Shown here piece after piece: positions 1 to 11,632 of a DNA stretch of 64,000 nt (the first letter of the stretch is position 1; every line of letters starts with the position of its first letter). The stretch is from Paragordius varius. Lineage: Eukaryota > Nematomorpha. Made by a program: the position numbers and the translations under genes. The DNA lies in contig OZ176050.1 of the NCBI GenBank assembly GCA_964247055.1, forward strand, positions 1,178,001-1,242,000, written 5' to 3'. The notes under the pieces were generated by a model that saw only the letters and a list, made by a program, of their open reading frames with translations, ran no database searches and was not told where the DNA came from.

Positions 1-179
1 ACATCAAAATATAGAGATAGTTTGACAAACTTTTTCATATCCGATTTTTACAACGATACTTTAAAAATTATGGTATTAAACCAGTCGCATCAATACTCAA
101 GTTAAACTTTGTCCTTAAAAATCGGATATTGGTCACCGGTGAACAAAATTATTTTATATACATTCTCTTAGTAAGACTA

Positions 180-540
180 CATCAAAATATAGAGATAGTT
201 TGACAAACTCTTTCATATCCGATTTTTACAACGATACTTTAAAAATTAATGTATTAAACTAGTCGCATCAATACTCAAGTTAAACTTTATCCTTAAAAAT
301 CAGATATTGGTCACCGGTGAACAAAATAATTTTTTATACATTCTCTTAGTAAGACTACATATAAAAATATAGAGATAGTTTGACAAACTCTTTCATATCC
401 GATTTTTACAACGATACTATAAAAATTAATGTATAAAACTAGGCGTATCAATAAATCGCATCAATACTCAAGTTAAACTTTGTCCTTAAAAATCGGATAT
501 TGGTCACCGGTGAACAAAATTATTTTTTATACATTCTCTT
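180..540. repeat. Duplicated segment, copy 1 (2339-bp spacing)
   Basis: Two adjacent monomers here share private variants with the segment at 2520-2879, offset 2339 bp. The shared variants are the actacatataaaa start, cgatactataaaaa, the aggcgtatc change in a 13-bp-insertion monomer, and tcagatattgg. Shared rare variants show copying of a block, not independent mutation. The boundaries are approximate. Confidence 0.8.
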
Positions 541-923
541 AGTAGGACTACATCAAAATATAGAGATAGTTTGGCAAACTGTTTCATATCCGATTTTTAC
601 AACGATACTTTAAAAATTAATGTATAAAACTAGTCGAATCAATACTCAAGTTAAACTTTGTCCTTAAAAATCGGATATTGGTCACCGGTGAACAAAATTA
701 TTTTTTATACATTCTCTTAGTAAGACTACATCAAAATATAGAAATAGTTTGACAAACTCTTTCATATCCGATTTTTACAACGATACTATTAAAATTAATG
801 TATTAAACTATTCGCATCAATACTCAAGCTAAACATTCTCCTCAAAAATCGGATATTGGTCACCGGTGAACAAAACTATTTTTTATACATTCTCTTAGTA
901 AGACTACATCAAAATATAGAGAT

Positions 924-936
924 AGTTTGACAAACT
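924..936. repeat. Short inverted repeat agtttg-N-caaact in each monomer
   Basis: Internal positions 24-36 form 6-bp arms around one base. The commonest polymorphism of the whole array, a or g, falls exactly on this unpaired central base (tttgaca or tttggca), so both major monomer classes keep the symmetry. Some copies break an arm: the gttaaacaaat form near 43.9, 45.5, 48.6, 57.2, 58.7 and 61.5 kb, and the tttgacctc form near 29.87, 32.9, 33.06, 34.27, 34.45 and 36.38 kb. A binding-site role is possible but not shown. Confidence 0.8.
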
Positions 937-941
937 CTTTC

Positions 942-1034
942 ATATCCGATTTTTACAACGATACTTTAAAAATTATGGTATTAAACTAGTCGCATCAATA
1001 CTCAAGTTAAACTTTGTCCTTAAAAATCGGATAT
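942..1034. repeat. Perfect 14-bp inverted arms flanking a 65-nt spacer
   Basis: Internal positions 42-55 (atatccgattttta) are the exact reverse complement of positions 121-134 (taaaaatcggatat). The symmetry stops at once on both sides. A tandem array therefore carries arms of alternating sense every ~79 and ~99 bp, which could pair within a monomer or between neighbours. Common variants hit one arm only (tcgaatat, ttggatat, tcagatat in the right arm; cataatcgat in the left), and I saw no compensating change in the other arm. That speaks against strict selection for pairing. Confidence 0.9.
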
Positions 1035-1051
1035 TGGTCACCGGTGAACAA
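1034..1051. repeat. 18-bp near-palindrome ttggtcaccggtgaacaa
   Basis: Internal positions 134-151 are self-complementary except for one pair (g at 137 against a at 148). The inner 10 bp, tcaccggtga, are a perfect palindrome and form the most G+C-rich part of the monomer. It persists in the great majority of copies from end to end. Exceptions are the cgaatataccgg form common at 28.5-38.6 kb, which loses the left half, and a copy at about 38,761 where most of it is deleted. A dimeric DNA-binding protein site would look like this, but none is identified. Confidence 0.85.
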
Positions 1052-2519
1052 AATTATTTTTTATACATTCTCTTAGTAAGACTACATCAAAATATAGAGA
1101 TAGTTTGACAAACTCTTTCATATCCGATTTTTACAACGATACTTTAAAAATTATGGTATTAAACTAGTCGCATCAATACTCAAGTTAAACTTTGTCCTTA
1201 AAAATCGGATATTGGTCACCGGTGAACAAAATTATTTTTTATACATTCTCTTAGCAAGACTACATCAAAATATAGAGATAGTTTGACAAACTCTTTCATA
1301 TCCGATTTTTACAACGATACTTTAAAAATTAATGTATTAAACTAGTCGCATCAATACTCAAGTTAAACTTTGTCCTTAAAAATCGGATATTGGTCACCGG
1401 TGAACAAAATTATTTTTTATACATTCTCTTAGCAAGACTACATCAAAATATAGAGATAGTTTGACAAACTCTTTCATATCCGATTTTTACAACGATACTT
1501 TAAAAATAAATGTATTAAACTAGTCGCATCAATACTCAAGGTAAACATTGTCCTTAATAATCGGATATTGGTCACCGGTGAACAAACTATTTTTTATACA
1601 TTCTCTTTAAGACTACATCAAAATATAGAGATAGTTTGACAAACTCTTTCACATCCGATTTTTACAACGATACTTTAAAAATTAATGTATAAAACTAGTC
1701 GTATCAATAAATCGCATCAATACTCAAGTTAAACTTTGTCCTTAAAAATCGGATATTGGTCACCGGTGAACAAAATTATTTTTTATACATTCTCTTAGTA
1801 GGACTACATCAAAATATAGAGATAGTTTGGCAAACTCTTTCATATCCGATTTTTACAACGATACTTTAAAAATCAATGTATAAAACTAGTCGCATCAATA
1901 CTCAAGTTAAACTTTGTCCTTAAAAATCGGATATTGGTCCCCGGTGAACAAAATTATTTTTTATACATTCTCTTAGTAGGACTACATCAAAATATAGAGA
2001 TAGTTTGGCAAACTGTTTCATAACCGATTTTTACAACGATACTTTAAAAATTAATGTATTAAACTAGTCGCATCAATACTCAAGTTAAACTTTGTCCTTA
2101 AAAATCGGATATTGGTCACCGGTAAACAAAATTATTTTTAATACATTCTCTTAGTAGGACTACATCAAAATATAGAGATAGTTTGGCAAACTCTTTCATA
2201 TCCGATTTTTACAACGATACTTTAAAAATTAATGTATAAAACTAATCGCATCAATACTCAAGTTAAACTTTGTCCTTAAAAATCGGATATTGGTCACCGG
2301 TGAACAAAATTGTTTTTTATACATTCTCTTAGCAGGACTACATCAAAATATAGAGATAGTTTGGCAAACTCTTTCATATCCGATTTTTACAACGATACTT
2401 TAAAAATTAATGTATAAAACTGGTCGCATCAATACTCAAGTTAAACTTTGTCCTTAAAAATCGGATATTGGTCCCCGGTGAACAAAATAATTTTTTATAC
2501 ATTCTCTTAGTAACACTAC

Positions 2520-2879
2520 ATCAAAATATAGAGATAGTTTGACAAACTCTTTCATATCCGATTTTTACAACGATACTTTAAAAATTAATGTATTAAACTA
2601 GTCGCATCAATACTCAAGTTAAACTTTATCCTTAAAAATCAGATATTGGTCACCGGTGAACAAAATAATTTTTTATACATTCTATTAGTAAGACTACATA
2701 TAAAAATATAGAGATAGTTTGACAAACTCTTTCATATCCGATTTTTACAACGATACTATAAAAATTAATGTATAAAACTAGGCGTATCAATAAAATGCAT
2801 CAATACTCAAGTTAAACTTTGTCCTTAAAAATCGGATATTGGTCACCGGTGAACAAAATTATTTTTTATACATTCTCTT
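2520..2879. repeat. Duplicated segment, copy 2 (2339-bp spacing)
   Basis: Partner of 180-540. It carries the same rare variants, with a few later changes of its own, such as ataaaatgca where copy 1 has ataaatcgca. Confidence 0.8.
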
Positions 2880-3249
2880 AGCAGGACTACATAGAAATAT
2901 AGAGATAGTTTGGCAAACTCTTTCATATCCGATTTTTACAACGATACTTTATAAATTAATGTATAAAACTAGTCGCATCAATACTCAAGTTAAACTTTGT
3001 CCTTAAAAATCGAATATTGGTCACCGGTGAACAAAATTATTTTTTATACATTTTCTTAGTAAGACTACATCAAAATATAGAAATAGTTTGACAAACTCTT
3101 TCATATCCGATTTTTACAACGATACTTTAAAAATTAATGTGTTAAACTAGTCGTATCAATAAATCGCATCAATACTCAAGTTAAACTTTGTCCTTAAAAA
3201 TCGGATATTGGTCACCGGTGAACAAAATTATTTTTTTTACATTCTCTTA

Positions 3250-4709
3250 GCAAGACTACAGCAAAATATAGAGATAGTTTGACAAACTCTTTCATATCCG
3301 ATTTTTACAACGATACTTTAAAAATTAATGTATTAAAGTCGCATCAATACTCAAGTTAAACTTTGTCCTTAAAAATTGGATATTGGTCACCGGTGAACAA
3401 AATAATTTTTTATACATTCTCTTAGTAAGACTACAGCAAAATATAGATTTAGTTTGACAAACTCTTTCATATCCGATTTTTACAACGATACTTTAAAAAT
3501 TAATGTATTAAACTAGTCGCATCAATACTCAAGTTAAACTTTGTTCTTAAAAATCGAATATTGGTCACCGGTGAACAAAATTATTTTTTTTACATTCTCT
3601 TAGCAAGACTACATCAAAATATAGAGATAGTTTGACAAACTCTTTCATATCCGATTTTTACAACGATACTTTATAAATTAATGTATAAAACTAGTCGTAT
3701 CAATAAGTCGCATCAATACTCAAGTTAAACTTTGTCCTTAACAATCGGATATTGGTCACCGGTGAACAAAATTATTTTTTATACATTCTATTAGTAGGAC
3801 TACATCAAAATATAGAGATAGTTTGGCAAACTCTTTCATATCCGATTTTTACAACGATACTTTAAAAATTAATGTATAAAACTAGTCGCATCAATACTCA
3901 AGTTAAACTTTGTCCTTAAAAATCGAATATTGGTCACCGGTGAACAAAATTATTTTTTATATATTTTCTTAGTAAGACTACATCAAAATATAGAAATAGT
4001 TTGACAAACTCTTTCATATCCGATTTTTACAACGATACTTTAAAAATTAATGTGTTAAACTAGTCGCATCAATACTCACGTTAAACTTTGTTCTTAAAAA
4101 TCGGATATTGGTCACCGGTGAACAAAATAATTTTTTATACATTCTCTTAGTAAGACTACAGCAAAATTTAGAGATAGTTTGACAAACTCTTTCATATCCG
4201 ATTTTTACAACGATACTTTAAAAATTAATGTATAAAACTAGTCGTATCAATAAATCGCATCAATACTCAAGTTAAACTTTGTCCTTAAAAATCGGATATT
4301 GGTCACCGGTGAACAAAATTATTTTTTTTACATTCTCTTAGCAAGACTACATCAAAATATAGAGATAGTTTGACAAACTCTTTCATATCCGATTTTTACA
4401 ACGATACTTTAAAAATTAATGTGTTAAACTAGTCGCATCAATACTCACGTTAAACTTTGTCCTTACAAATCGGATATTGGTCACCGGTGAACAAAATAAT
4501 TTTTGATACATTCTCTTAGTAAGACTACAGCAAAATATAGAGATAGTTTGACAAACTCTTTCATATCCGATTTTTACAACGATACTTTAAAAATTAATGT
4601 ATAAAACTAGTCGTATCAATAAATCGCATCAATACTCAAGTTAAACTTTGTCCTTAAAAATCGGATATTGGTCACCGGTGAACAAAATTATTTTTTTTAC
4701 ATTCTCTTA
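3250..4709. repeat. Higher-order repeat, 8-monomer copy, 1460 bp
   Basis: First of three tandem HOR copies, each starting at a gcaagactacagc monomer with tattaaagtc (3-bp loss). Its length fits 8 x 178 plus three 13-bp insertions minus 3. Compared with the next two copies it lacks two monomers, including the one with cgcagcaatac. Confidence 0.88.
4153..4343. repeat. 191-bp monomer variant with 13-bp insertion
   Basis: This unit is the 178-bp monomer plus 13 bases after the actagt site. The insertion repeats the local sequence: tcgtatcaata followed by aa and then the usual tcgcatcaata, so it looks like a small tandem duplication with one change (c to t). The same insertion is scattered over the window, for example near 450, 1700, 3160, 3700, 4240, 5160, 10,020, 13,080, 22,920, 29,220, 38,170, 46,930, 60,540 and 63,980. 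A shared form (taaa or taag before tcgc) suggests one origin and later spread. Confidence 0.9.
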
Positions 4710-6520
4710 GCAAGACTACAGCAAAATATAGAGATAGTTTGACAAACTCTTTCATATCCGATTTTTACAACGATACTTTAAAAATTAATGTATTAAAGTC
4801 GCATCAATACTCAAGTTAAACTTTGTCCTTAAAAATTGGATATTGGTCACCGGTGAACAAAATAATTTTTTATACATTCTCTTAGTAAGACTACAGCAAA
4901 ATATAGATTTAGTTTGACAAACTCTTTCATATCAGATTTTTACAACGATACTTTAAAAATTAATGTATTAAACTAGTCGCATCAATACTCAAGTTAAACT
5001 TTGTTCTTAAAAATCGAATATTGGTCACCGGTGAACAAAATTATTTTTTTTACATTCTCTTAGCAAGACTACATCAAAATATAGAGATAGTTTGACAAAC
5101 TCTTTCATATCCGATTTTTACAACGATACTTTATAAATTAATGTATAAAACTAGTCGTATCAATAAGTCGCATCAATACTCAAGTTAAACTTTGTCCTTA
5201 AAAATCGGATATTGGTCACCGGTGAACAAAATTATTTTTTATACATTCTATTAGTAGGACTACATCAAAATATAGAGATAGTTTGGCAAACTCTTTCATA
5301 TCCGATTTTTACAACGATACTTTAAAAATTAATGTATAAAACTAGTCGCATCAATACTCAAGTTAAACTTTGTCCTTAAAAATCGAATATTGGTCACCGG
5401 TGAACAAAATTATTTTTATATATTTTCTTAGTAAGACTACATCAAAATATAGAAATAGTTTGACAAACTCTTTCATATCCGATTTTTACAACGATACTTT
5501 AAAAATTAATGTGTTAAACTAGTCGCATCAATACTCACGTTAAACTTTGTTCTTAAAAATCGGATATTGGTCACCGGTGAACAAAATAATTTTTTATACA
5601 TTCTCTTAGTAAGACTACAGCAAAATATAGAGATAGTTTGACAAACTCTTTCATATCCGATTTTTACAACGATACTTTAAAAATTAATGTATAAAACTAG
5701 TCGTATCAATAAATCGCATCAATACTCAAGTTAAACTTTGTCCTTAAAAATCGGATATTGGTCACCGGTGAACAAATTTTTTTTACATTCTCTTAGCAAG
5801 ACTACATCAAAATATAGAGATAGTTTGACAAACTCTTTCATATCCGATTTTTACAACGATACTTTATAAATTAATGTATAAAACTAGTCGCAGCAATACT
5901 CAAGTTAAACTTTGTCCTTAAAAATCGAATATTGGTCACCGGTGAACAAAATTATTTTTTATACATTTTCTTAGTAAGACTACATCAAAATATAGAGATA
6001 GTTTGACAAACTCTTTCATATCCGATTTTTACAACGATACTTTAAAAATTATGGTATTAAACTAGTCGCATCAATACTCAAGTTAAACTTTGTCCTTAAA
6101 AATCGGATATTGGTCACCGGTGAACAAAATTATTTTTTTTACATTCTCTTAGCAAGACTACATCAAAATATAGAGATAGTTTGACAAACTCTTTCATATC
6201 CGATTTTTACAACGATACTTTAAAAATTAATGTGTTAAACTAGTCGCATCAATACTCACGTTAAACTTTGTCCTTACAAATCGGATATTGGTCACCGGTG
6301 AACAAAATAATTTTTTATACATTCTCTTAGTAAGACTACAGCAAAATATAGAGATAGTTTGACAAACTCTTTCATATCCGATTTTTACAACGATACTTTA
6401 AAAATTAATGTATAAAACTAGTCGTATCAATAAATCGCATCAATACTCAAGTTAAACTTTGTCCTTAAAAATCGGATATTTGTCACCGGTGAACAAAATT
6501 ATTTTTTTTACATTCTCTTA
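4710..6520. repeat. Higher-order repeat, 10-monomer copy, 1811 bp
   Basis: Second tandem copy. The length fits 10 x 178 plus three 13-bp insertions minus losses of 3, 4 and 1 bp. Markers in order: acagcaaaatatag, tattaaagtc, ttggatatt, atagatttag, tcagattttt, cattctattagtagg, tatattttctt, gtgttaaac with actcacgtt, gaacaaatttttttt, and cgcagcaatac. Confidence 0.9.
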
Positions 6521-8332
6521 GCAAGACTACAGCAAAATATAGAGATAGTTTGACAAACTCTTTCATATCCGATTTTTACAACGATACTTTAAAAATTAAT
6601 GTATTAAAGTCGCATCAATACTCAAGTTAAACTTTGTCCTTAAAAATTGGATATTGGTCACCGGTGAACAAAATAATTTTTTATACATTCTCTTAGTAAG
6701 ACTACAGCAAAATATAGATTTAGTTTGACAAACTCTTTCATATCAGATTTTTACAACGATACTTTAAAAATTAATGTATTAAACTAGTCGCATCAATACT
6801 CAAGTTAAACTTTGTTCTTAAAAATCGAATATTGGTCACCGGTGAACAAAATTATTTTTTTTACATTCTCTTAGCAAGACTACATCAAAATATAGAGATA
6901 GTTTGACAAACTCTTTCATATCCGATTTTTACAACGATACTTTATAAATTAATGTATAAAACTAGTCGTATCAATAAGTCGCATCAATACTCAAGTTAAA
7001 CTTTGTCCTTAAAAATCGGATATTGGTCACCGGTGAACAAAATTATTTTTTATACATTCTATTAGTAGGACTACATCAAAATATAGAGATAGTTTGGCAA
7101 ACTCTTTCATATCCGATTTTTACAACGATACTTTAAAAATTAATGTATAAAACTAGTCGCATCAATACTCAAGTTAAACTTTGTCCTTAAAAATCGAATA
7201 TTGGTAACCGGTGAACAAAATTATTTTTTATATATTTTCTTAGTAAGACTACATCAAAATATAGAAATAGTTTGACAAACTCTTTCATATCCGATTTTTA
7301 CAACGATACTTTAAAAATTAATGTGTTAAACTAGTCGCATCAATACTCACGTTAAACTTTGTTCTTAAAAATCGGATATTGGTCACCGGTGAACAAAATA
7401 ATTTTTTATACATTCTCTTAGTAAGACTACAGCAAAATATAGAGATAGTTTGACAAACTCTTTCATATCCGATTTTTACAACGATACTTTAAAAATTAAT
7501 GTATAAAACTAGTCGTATCAATAAATCGCATCAATACTCAAGTTAAACTTTGTCCTTAAAAATCGGATATTGGTCACCGGTGAACAAATTTTTTTTACAT
7601 TCTCTTAGCAAGACTACATCAAAATATAGAGATAGTTTGACAAACTCTTTCATATCCGATTTTTACAACGATACTTTATAAATTAATGTATAAAACTAGT
7701 CGCAGCAATACTCAAGTTAAACTTTGTCCTTAAAAATCGAATATTGGTCACCGGTGAACAAAATTATTTTTTATACATTTTCTTAGTAAGACTACATCAA
7801 AATATAGAGATAGTTTGACAAACTCTTTCATATCCGATTTTTACAACGATACTTTAAAAATTATGGTATTAAACTAGTCGCATCAATACTCAAGTTAAAC
7901 TTTGTCCTTAAAAATCGGATATTGGTCACCGGTGAACAAAATTATTTTTTTTACATTCTCTTAGCAAGACTACATCAAAATATAGAGATAGTTTGACAAA
8001 CTCTTTCATATCCGATTTTTACAACGATACTTTATAAATTAATGTATAAAACTAGTCGCAGCAATACTCAAGTTAAACTTTGTCCTTACAAATCGGATAT
8101 TGGTCACCGGTGAACAAAATAATTTTTTATACATTCTCTTAGTAAGACTACAGCAAAATATAGAGATAGTTTGACAAACTCTTTCATATCCGATTTTTAC
8201 AACGATACTTTAAAAATTAATGTATAAAACTAGTCGTATCAATAAATCGCATCAATACTCAAGTTAAACTTTATCCTTAAAAATCGGATATTTGTCACCG
8301 GTGAACAAAATTATTTTTTTTACATTCTCTTA
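6521..8332. repeat. Higher-order repeat, 10-monomer copy, 1812 bp
   Basis: Third tandem copy, matching the second marker for marker at an offset of 1811-1812 bp, including tcagattttt, the atagatttag monomer and gaacaaatttttttt. Near its end the gtgttaaac monomer expected from copy 2 is replaced by a second cgcagcaatac type at about 8060, which suggests local gene-conversion-like exchange. The next period starts at 8333 but soon switches to a different variant set. Confidence 0.9.
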
Positions 8333-8359
8333 GCAAGACTACAGCAAAATATAGAGATA

Positions 8360-11320
8360 GTTTGACAAACTCTTTCATATCCGATTTTTACAACGATACT
8401 TTAAAAATTAATGTATTAAAGTCGCATCAATACTCAAGTTAAACTTTGTCCTTAAAAATCGGATATTGGTCACCGGTGAACAAAATTATTTTTTATACAT
8501 TCTCTCAGCAAGACTACATCAAAATATAGAGATAGTTTGACAAACTCTTTCATATCCGATTTTTACAACGATACTTTAAAAATTAATGTATTAAACTAGT
8601 TGCATCAATACTCAAGTTAAACTTTGTCCTTAAAAATCGGATATTGGTCACCGGTGAACAAAATAATTTTTTATACATTCTCTTAGTAGGACTACATCAA
8701 AATATAGAGATAGTTTGGCAAACTCTTTCATATCCGATTTTTACAACGATACTTTAAAAATTAATGTATAAAACTAGTCGCATCAATACTCAAGTTAAAC
8801 TTTGTCCTTAAAAATCGATTGGTCACCGGTGAACAAAATTATTTTTTATACATTCTCTTAGTAAGACTACATCAAAATATAGAGATAGTTTGACAAACTC
8901 TTTCATATCCGATTTTTACAACGATACTTTAAAAATTAATGTATAAAACTAGTCGCATCAATACTCAAGTTAAACTTTGTCCTTAAAAATCGAATATTGG
9001 TCACCGGTGAACAAAATTATTTTTTATACATTCTCTTAGTAAGACTACATCAAAATATAGAGATAGTTTGACAAACTCTTTCATATCCGATTTTTACAAC
9101 GATACTTTAAAAATTAATGTATAAAACTAGTCGCATCAATACTCAAGTTAAACTTTATCCTTAAAAATTGGATATTGGTCACCGGTGAACAAAATAATTT
9201 TTTATACATTCTCTTAGTAAGACTACATCAAAATATAGAGATAGTTTGACAAACTCTTTCATATCCGATTTTTCCAACGATACTTTAAAAATTAATGTAT
9301 AAAACTAGTCGCATCAATACTCAAGTTAAACTTTGTCCTTAAAAATCGAATATTGGTCACCGGTGAACAAAATTATTTTTTATACATTCTCTTAAGACTA
9401 CATCAAAATATAGAGATAGTTTGACAAACTCTTTCATATCCGATTTTTACAACGATACTTTAAAAATTAATGTATAAAACTAGTCGCATCAATACTCTAG
9501 TTAAACTTTATCCTTAAAAATTGGATATTGGTCACCGGTGAACAAAATAATTTTTTTATACATTCTCTTAGTAAGACTACATCAAAATATAGAGATAGTT
9601 TGACAAACTCTTTCATATCCGATTTTTACAACGATACTTTAAAAAATAATGTATAAAACTAGTCGCATCAATACTCAAGTTAAACTTTATCCTTAAAAAT
9701 TGGATATTGGTCACCGGTGAACAAAATAATTTTTTATACATTCTCTTAGTAGGACTACATCAAAATATAGAGATAGTTTGACAAACTCTTTCATATCCGA
9801 TTTTTACAACGATACTTTAAAAATTAATGTATTAAACTAGTCGCATCAATACTCAAGTTAAACTTTGTCCTTAAAAATCGGATATTGGTCACCGGTGAAC
9901 AAAATTATTTTTTATGCATTCTCTTAGTAGGACTACATCAAAACATAGAGATAGTTTGGCAAACTCTTTCATATCCGATTTATACAACGATACTTTAAAA
10001 AATAATGTTTAAAACTAGTCGTATCAATAAGTCGCATCAATACTCAAGTTAAACTTTGTCCTTAAAAATCGGATATTGGTCACAGGTGAACAAAATTATT
10101 TTTTTTACATTCTCTTAGCAAGACTACAGCAAAATATAGAGATAGTTTGACAAACTCTTTCATATCCGATTTTTACAACGATACTTTAAAAATTAATGTA
10201 TTAAAGTCGCATCAATACTCAAGTTAAACTTTGTCCTTAAAAATCGGATATTGGTCACCGGTGAACAAAATTATTTTTTATACATTCTCTCAGCAAGACT
10301 ACATCAAAATATAGAGATAGTTTGACAAACTCTTTCATATCCGATTTTTACAACGATACTTTAAAAATTAATGTATTAAACTAGTCGCATCAATACTCAA
10401 GTTAAACTTTGTCCTTAAAAATCGGATATTGGTCACCGGTGAACAAAATTATTTTTTATACATTCTCTCAGCAAGACTACATCAAAATATAGAGATAGTT
10501 TGACAAACTCTTTCATATCCGATTTTTACAACGATACTTTAAAAATTAATGTATTAAACTAGTCGCATCAATACTCAAGTTAAACTTTGTCCTTAAAAAT
10601 CGGATATTGGTCACCGGTGAACAAAATTATTTTTTTTACATTCTCTTAGCAAGACTACATCAAAATATAGAGATAGTTTGACAAACTCTTTCATATCCGA
10701 TTTTTACAAGGATACTTTATAAATTAATGTATAAAACTAGTCGTATTAATAAGTCGCATCAATACTCAAGTTAAACTTTGTCCTTAAAAATCGGATATTG
10801 GTCACCGGTGAACAAAATAATTTTTTATACATTCTCTTAGTAGGACTACATCAAAATATAGAGATAGTTTGGCAAACTCTTTCATATCCGATTTTTACAA
10901 CGATACTTTAAAAATTAATGTATAAAACTAGTCGCATCAATACTCAAGTTAAACTTTGTCCTTAAAAATCGATTGGTCACCGGTGAACAAAATTATTTTT
11001 TATACATTCTCTTAGTAAGACTACATCAAAATATAGAGATAGTTTGACAAACTCTTTCATATCCGATTTTTACAACGATACTTTAAAAATTAATGTATAA
11101 AACTAGTCGCATCAATACTCTAGTTAAACTTTATCCTTAAAAATTGGATATTGGTCACCGGTGAACAAAATAATTTTTTATACATTCTCTTAGTAAGACT
11201 ACATCAAAATATAGAGATAGTTTGACAAACTCTTTCATATCCGATTTTTACAACGATACTTTAAAAATTAATGTATAAAACTAGTCGCATCAATACTCAA
11301 GTTAAACTTTGTCCTTAAAA
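8360..11320. repeat. ~3 kb segmental duplication, copy 1 (7.7-kb spacing)
   Basis: This segment recurs at 16,056-19,015 with an offset of 7695-7696 bp, about 43 monomers. Shared rare markers: tattaaagtc (8414 and 16,110), cattctctcagc (8501 and 16,197), the aaaatcgattgg 6-bp loss (8811 and 16,507), cttaagac (9391 and 17,087), the catcaaaacatag monomer with cgatttatac (near 9920 and 17,615), ggtcacaggtg, and tttttacaag (10,701 and 18,396). Confidence 0.9.
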
Positions 11321-11500
11321 ATCGGATATTGGTCACCGGTGAACTAAATTATTTTTTATGCATTCTCTTAGTAGGACTACTTCAAAATATAGAGATAGTT
11401 TGGCAAACTCTTTCATATCCGATTTTTACAACGATACTTTAAAAATTAATGTATAAAACTAGTCGCATCAATACTCAAGTTAAACTTTGTCCTTAAAAAT
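10555..11500. repeat. Local duplication, copy 1 (1078-bp period)
   Basis: Matches 11,633-12,578 at an offset of 1078 bp, which is 6 x 178 plus 10 (one 13-bp insertion, one 3-bp type loss). Shared markers are tttttacaag, cgtattaataag, aaaatcgattgg, actctagtt and gaactaaatt. Confidence 0.88.
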
Positions 11501-11632
11501 CGGATATTGGTCACCGGTGAACTAAATTATTTTTTATGCATTCTCTTAGTAGGACTACTTCAAAATATAGAGATAGTTTGGCAAACTCTTTCATATCCGA
11601 TTTTTACAACGATACTTTAAAAATTAATGTAT

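Larger units (their letters stand above)
901..1078. repeat. Reference 178-bp satellite monomer
   Basis: This is a clean example of the basic unit, phased to start at agactacatc. I use its internal numbering (1-178) in the other entries. It holds about 49 G or C bases (27.5%). CpG occurs at internal positions 47-48, 59-60, 91-92, 128-129 and 142-143. It carries natural sites for SpeI (actagt, 85-90), BstEII (ggtcacc, 136-142) and AgeI (accggt, 140-145), which recur in most monomers. Its attatgg at the centre is a recurrent alternative to the commoner attaatg. The start point is arbitrary, because a tandem array has no natural phase. Confidence 0.95.
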
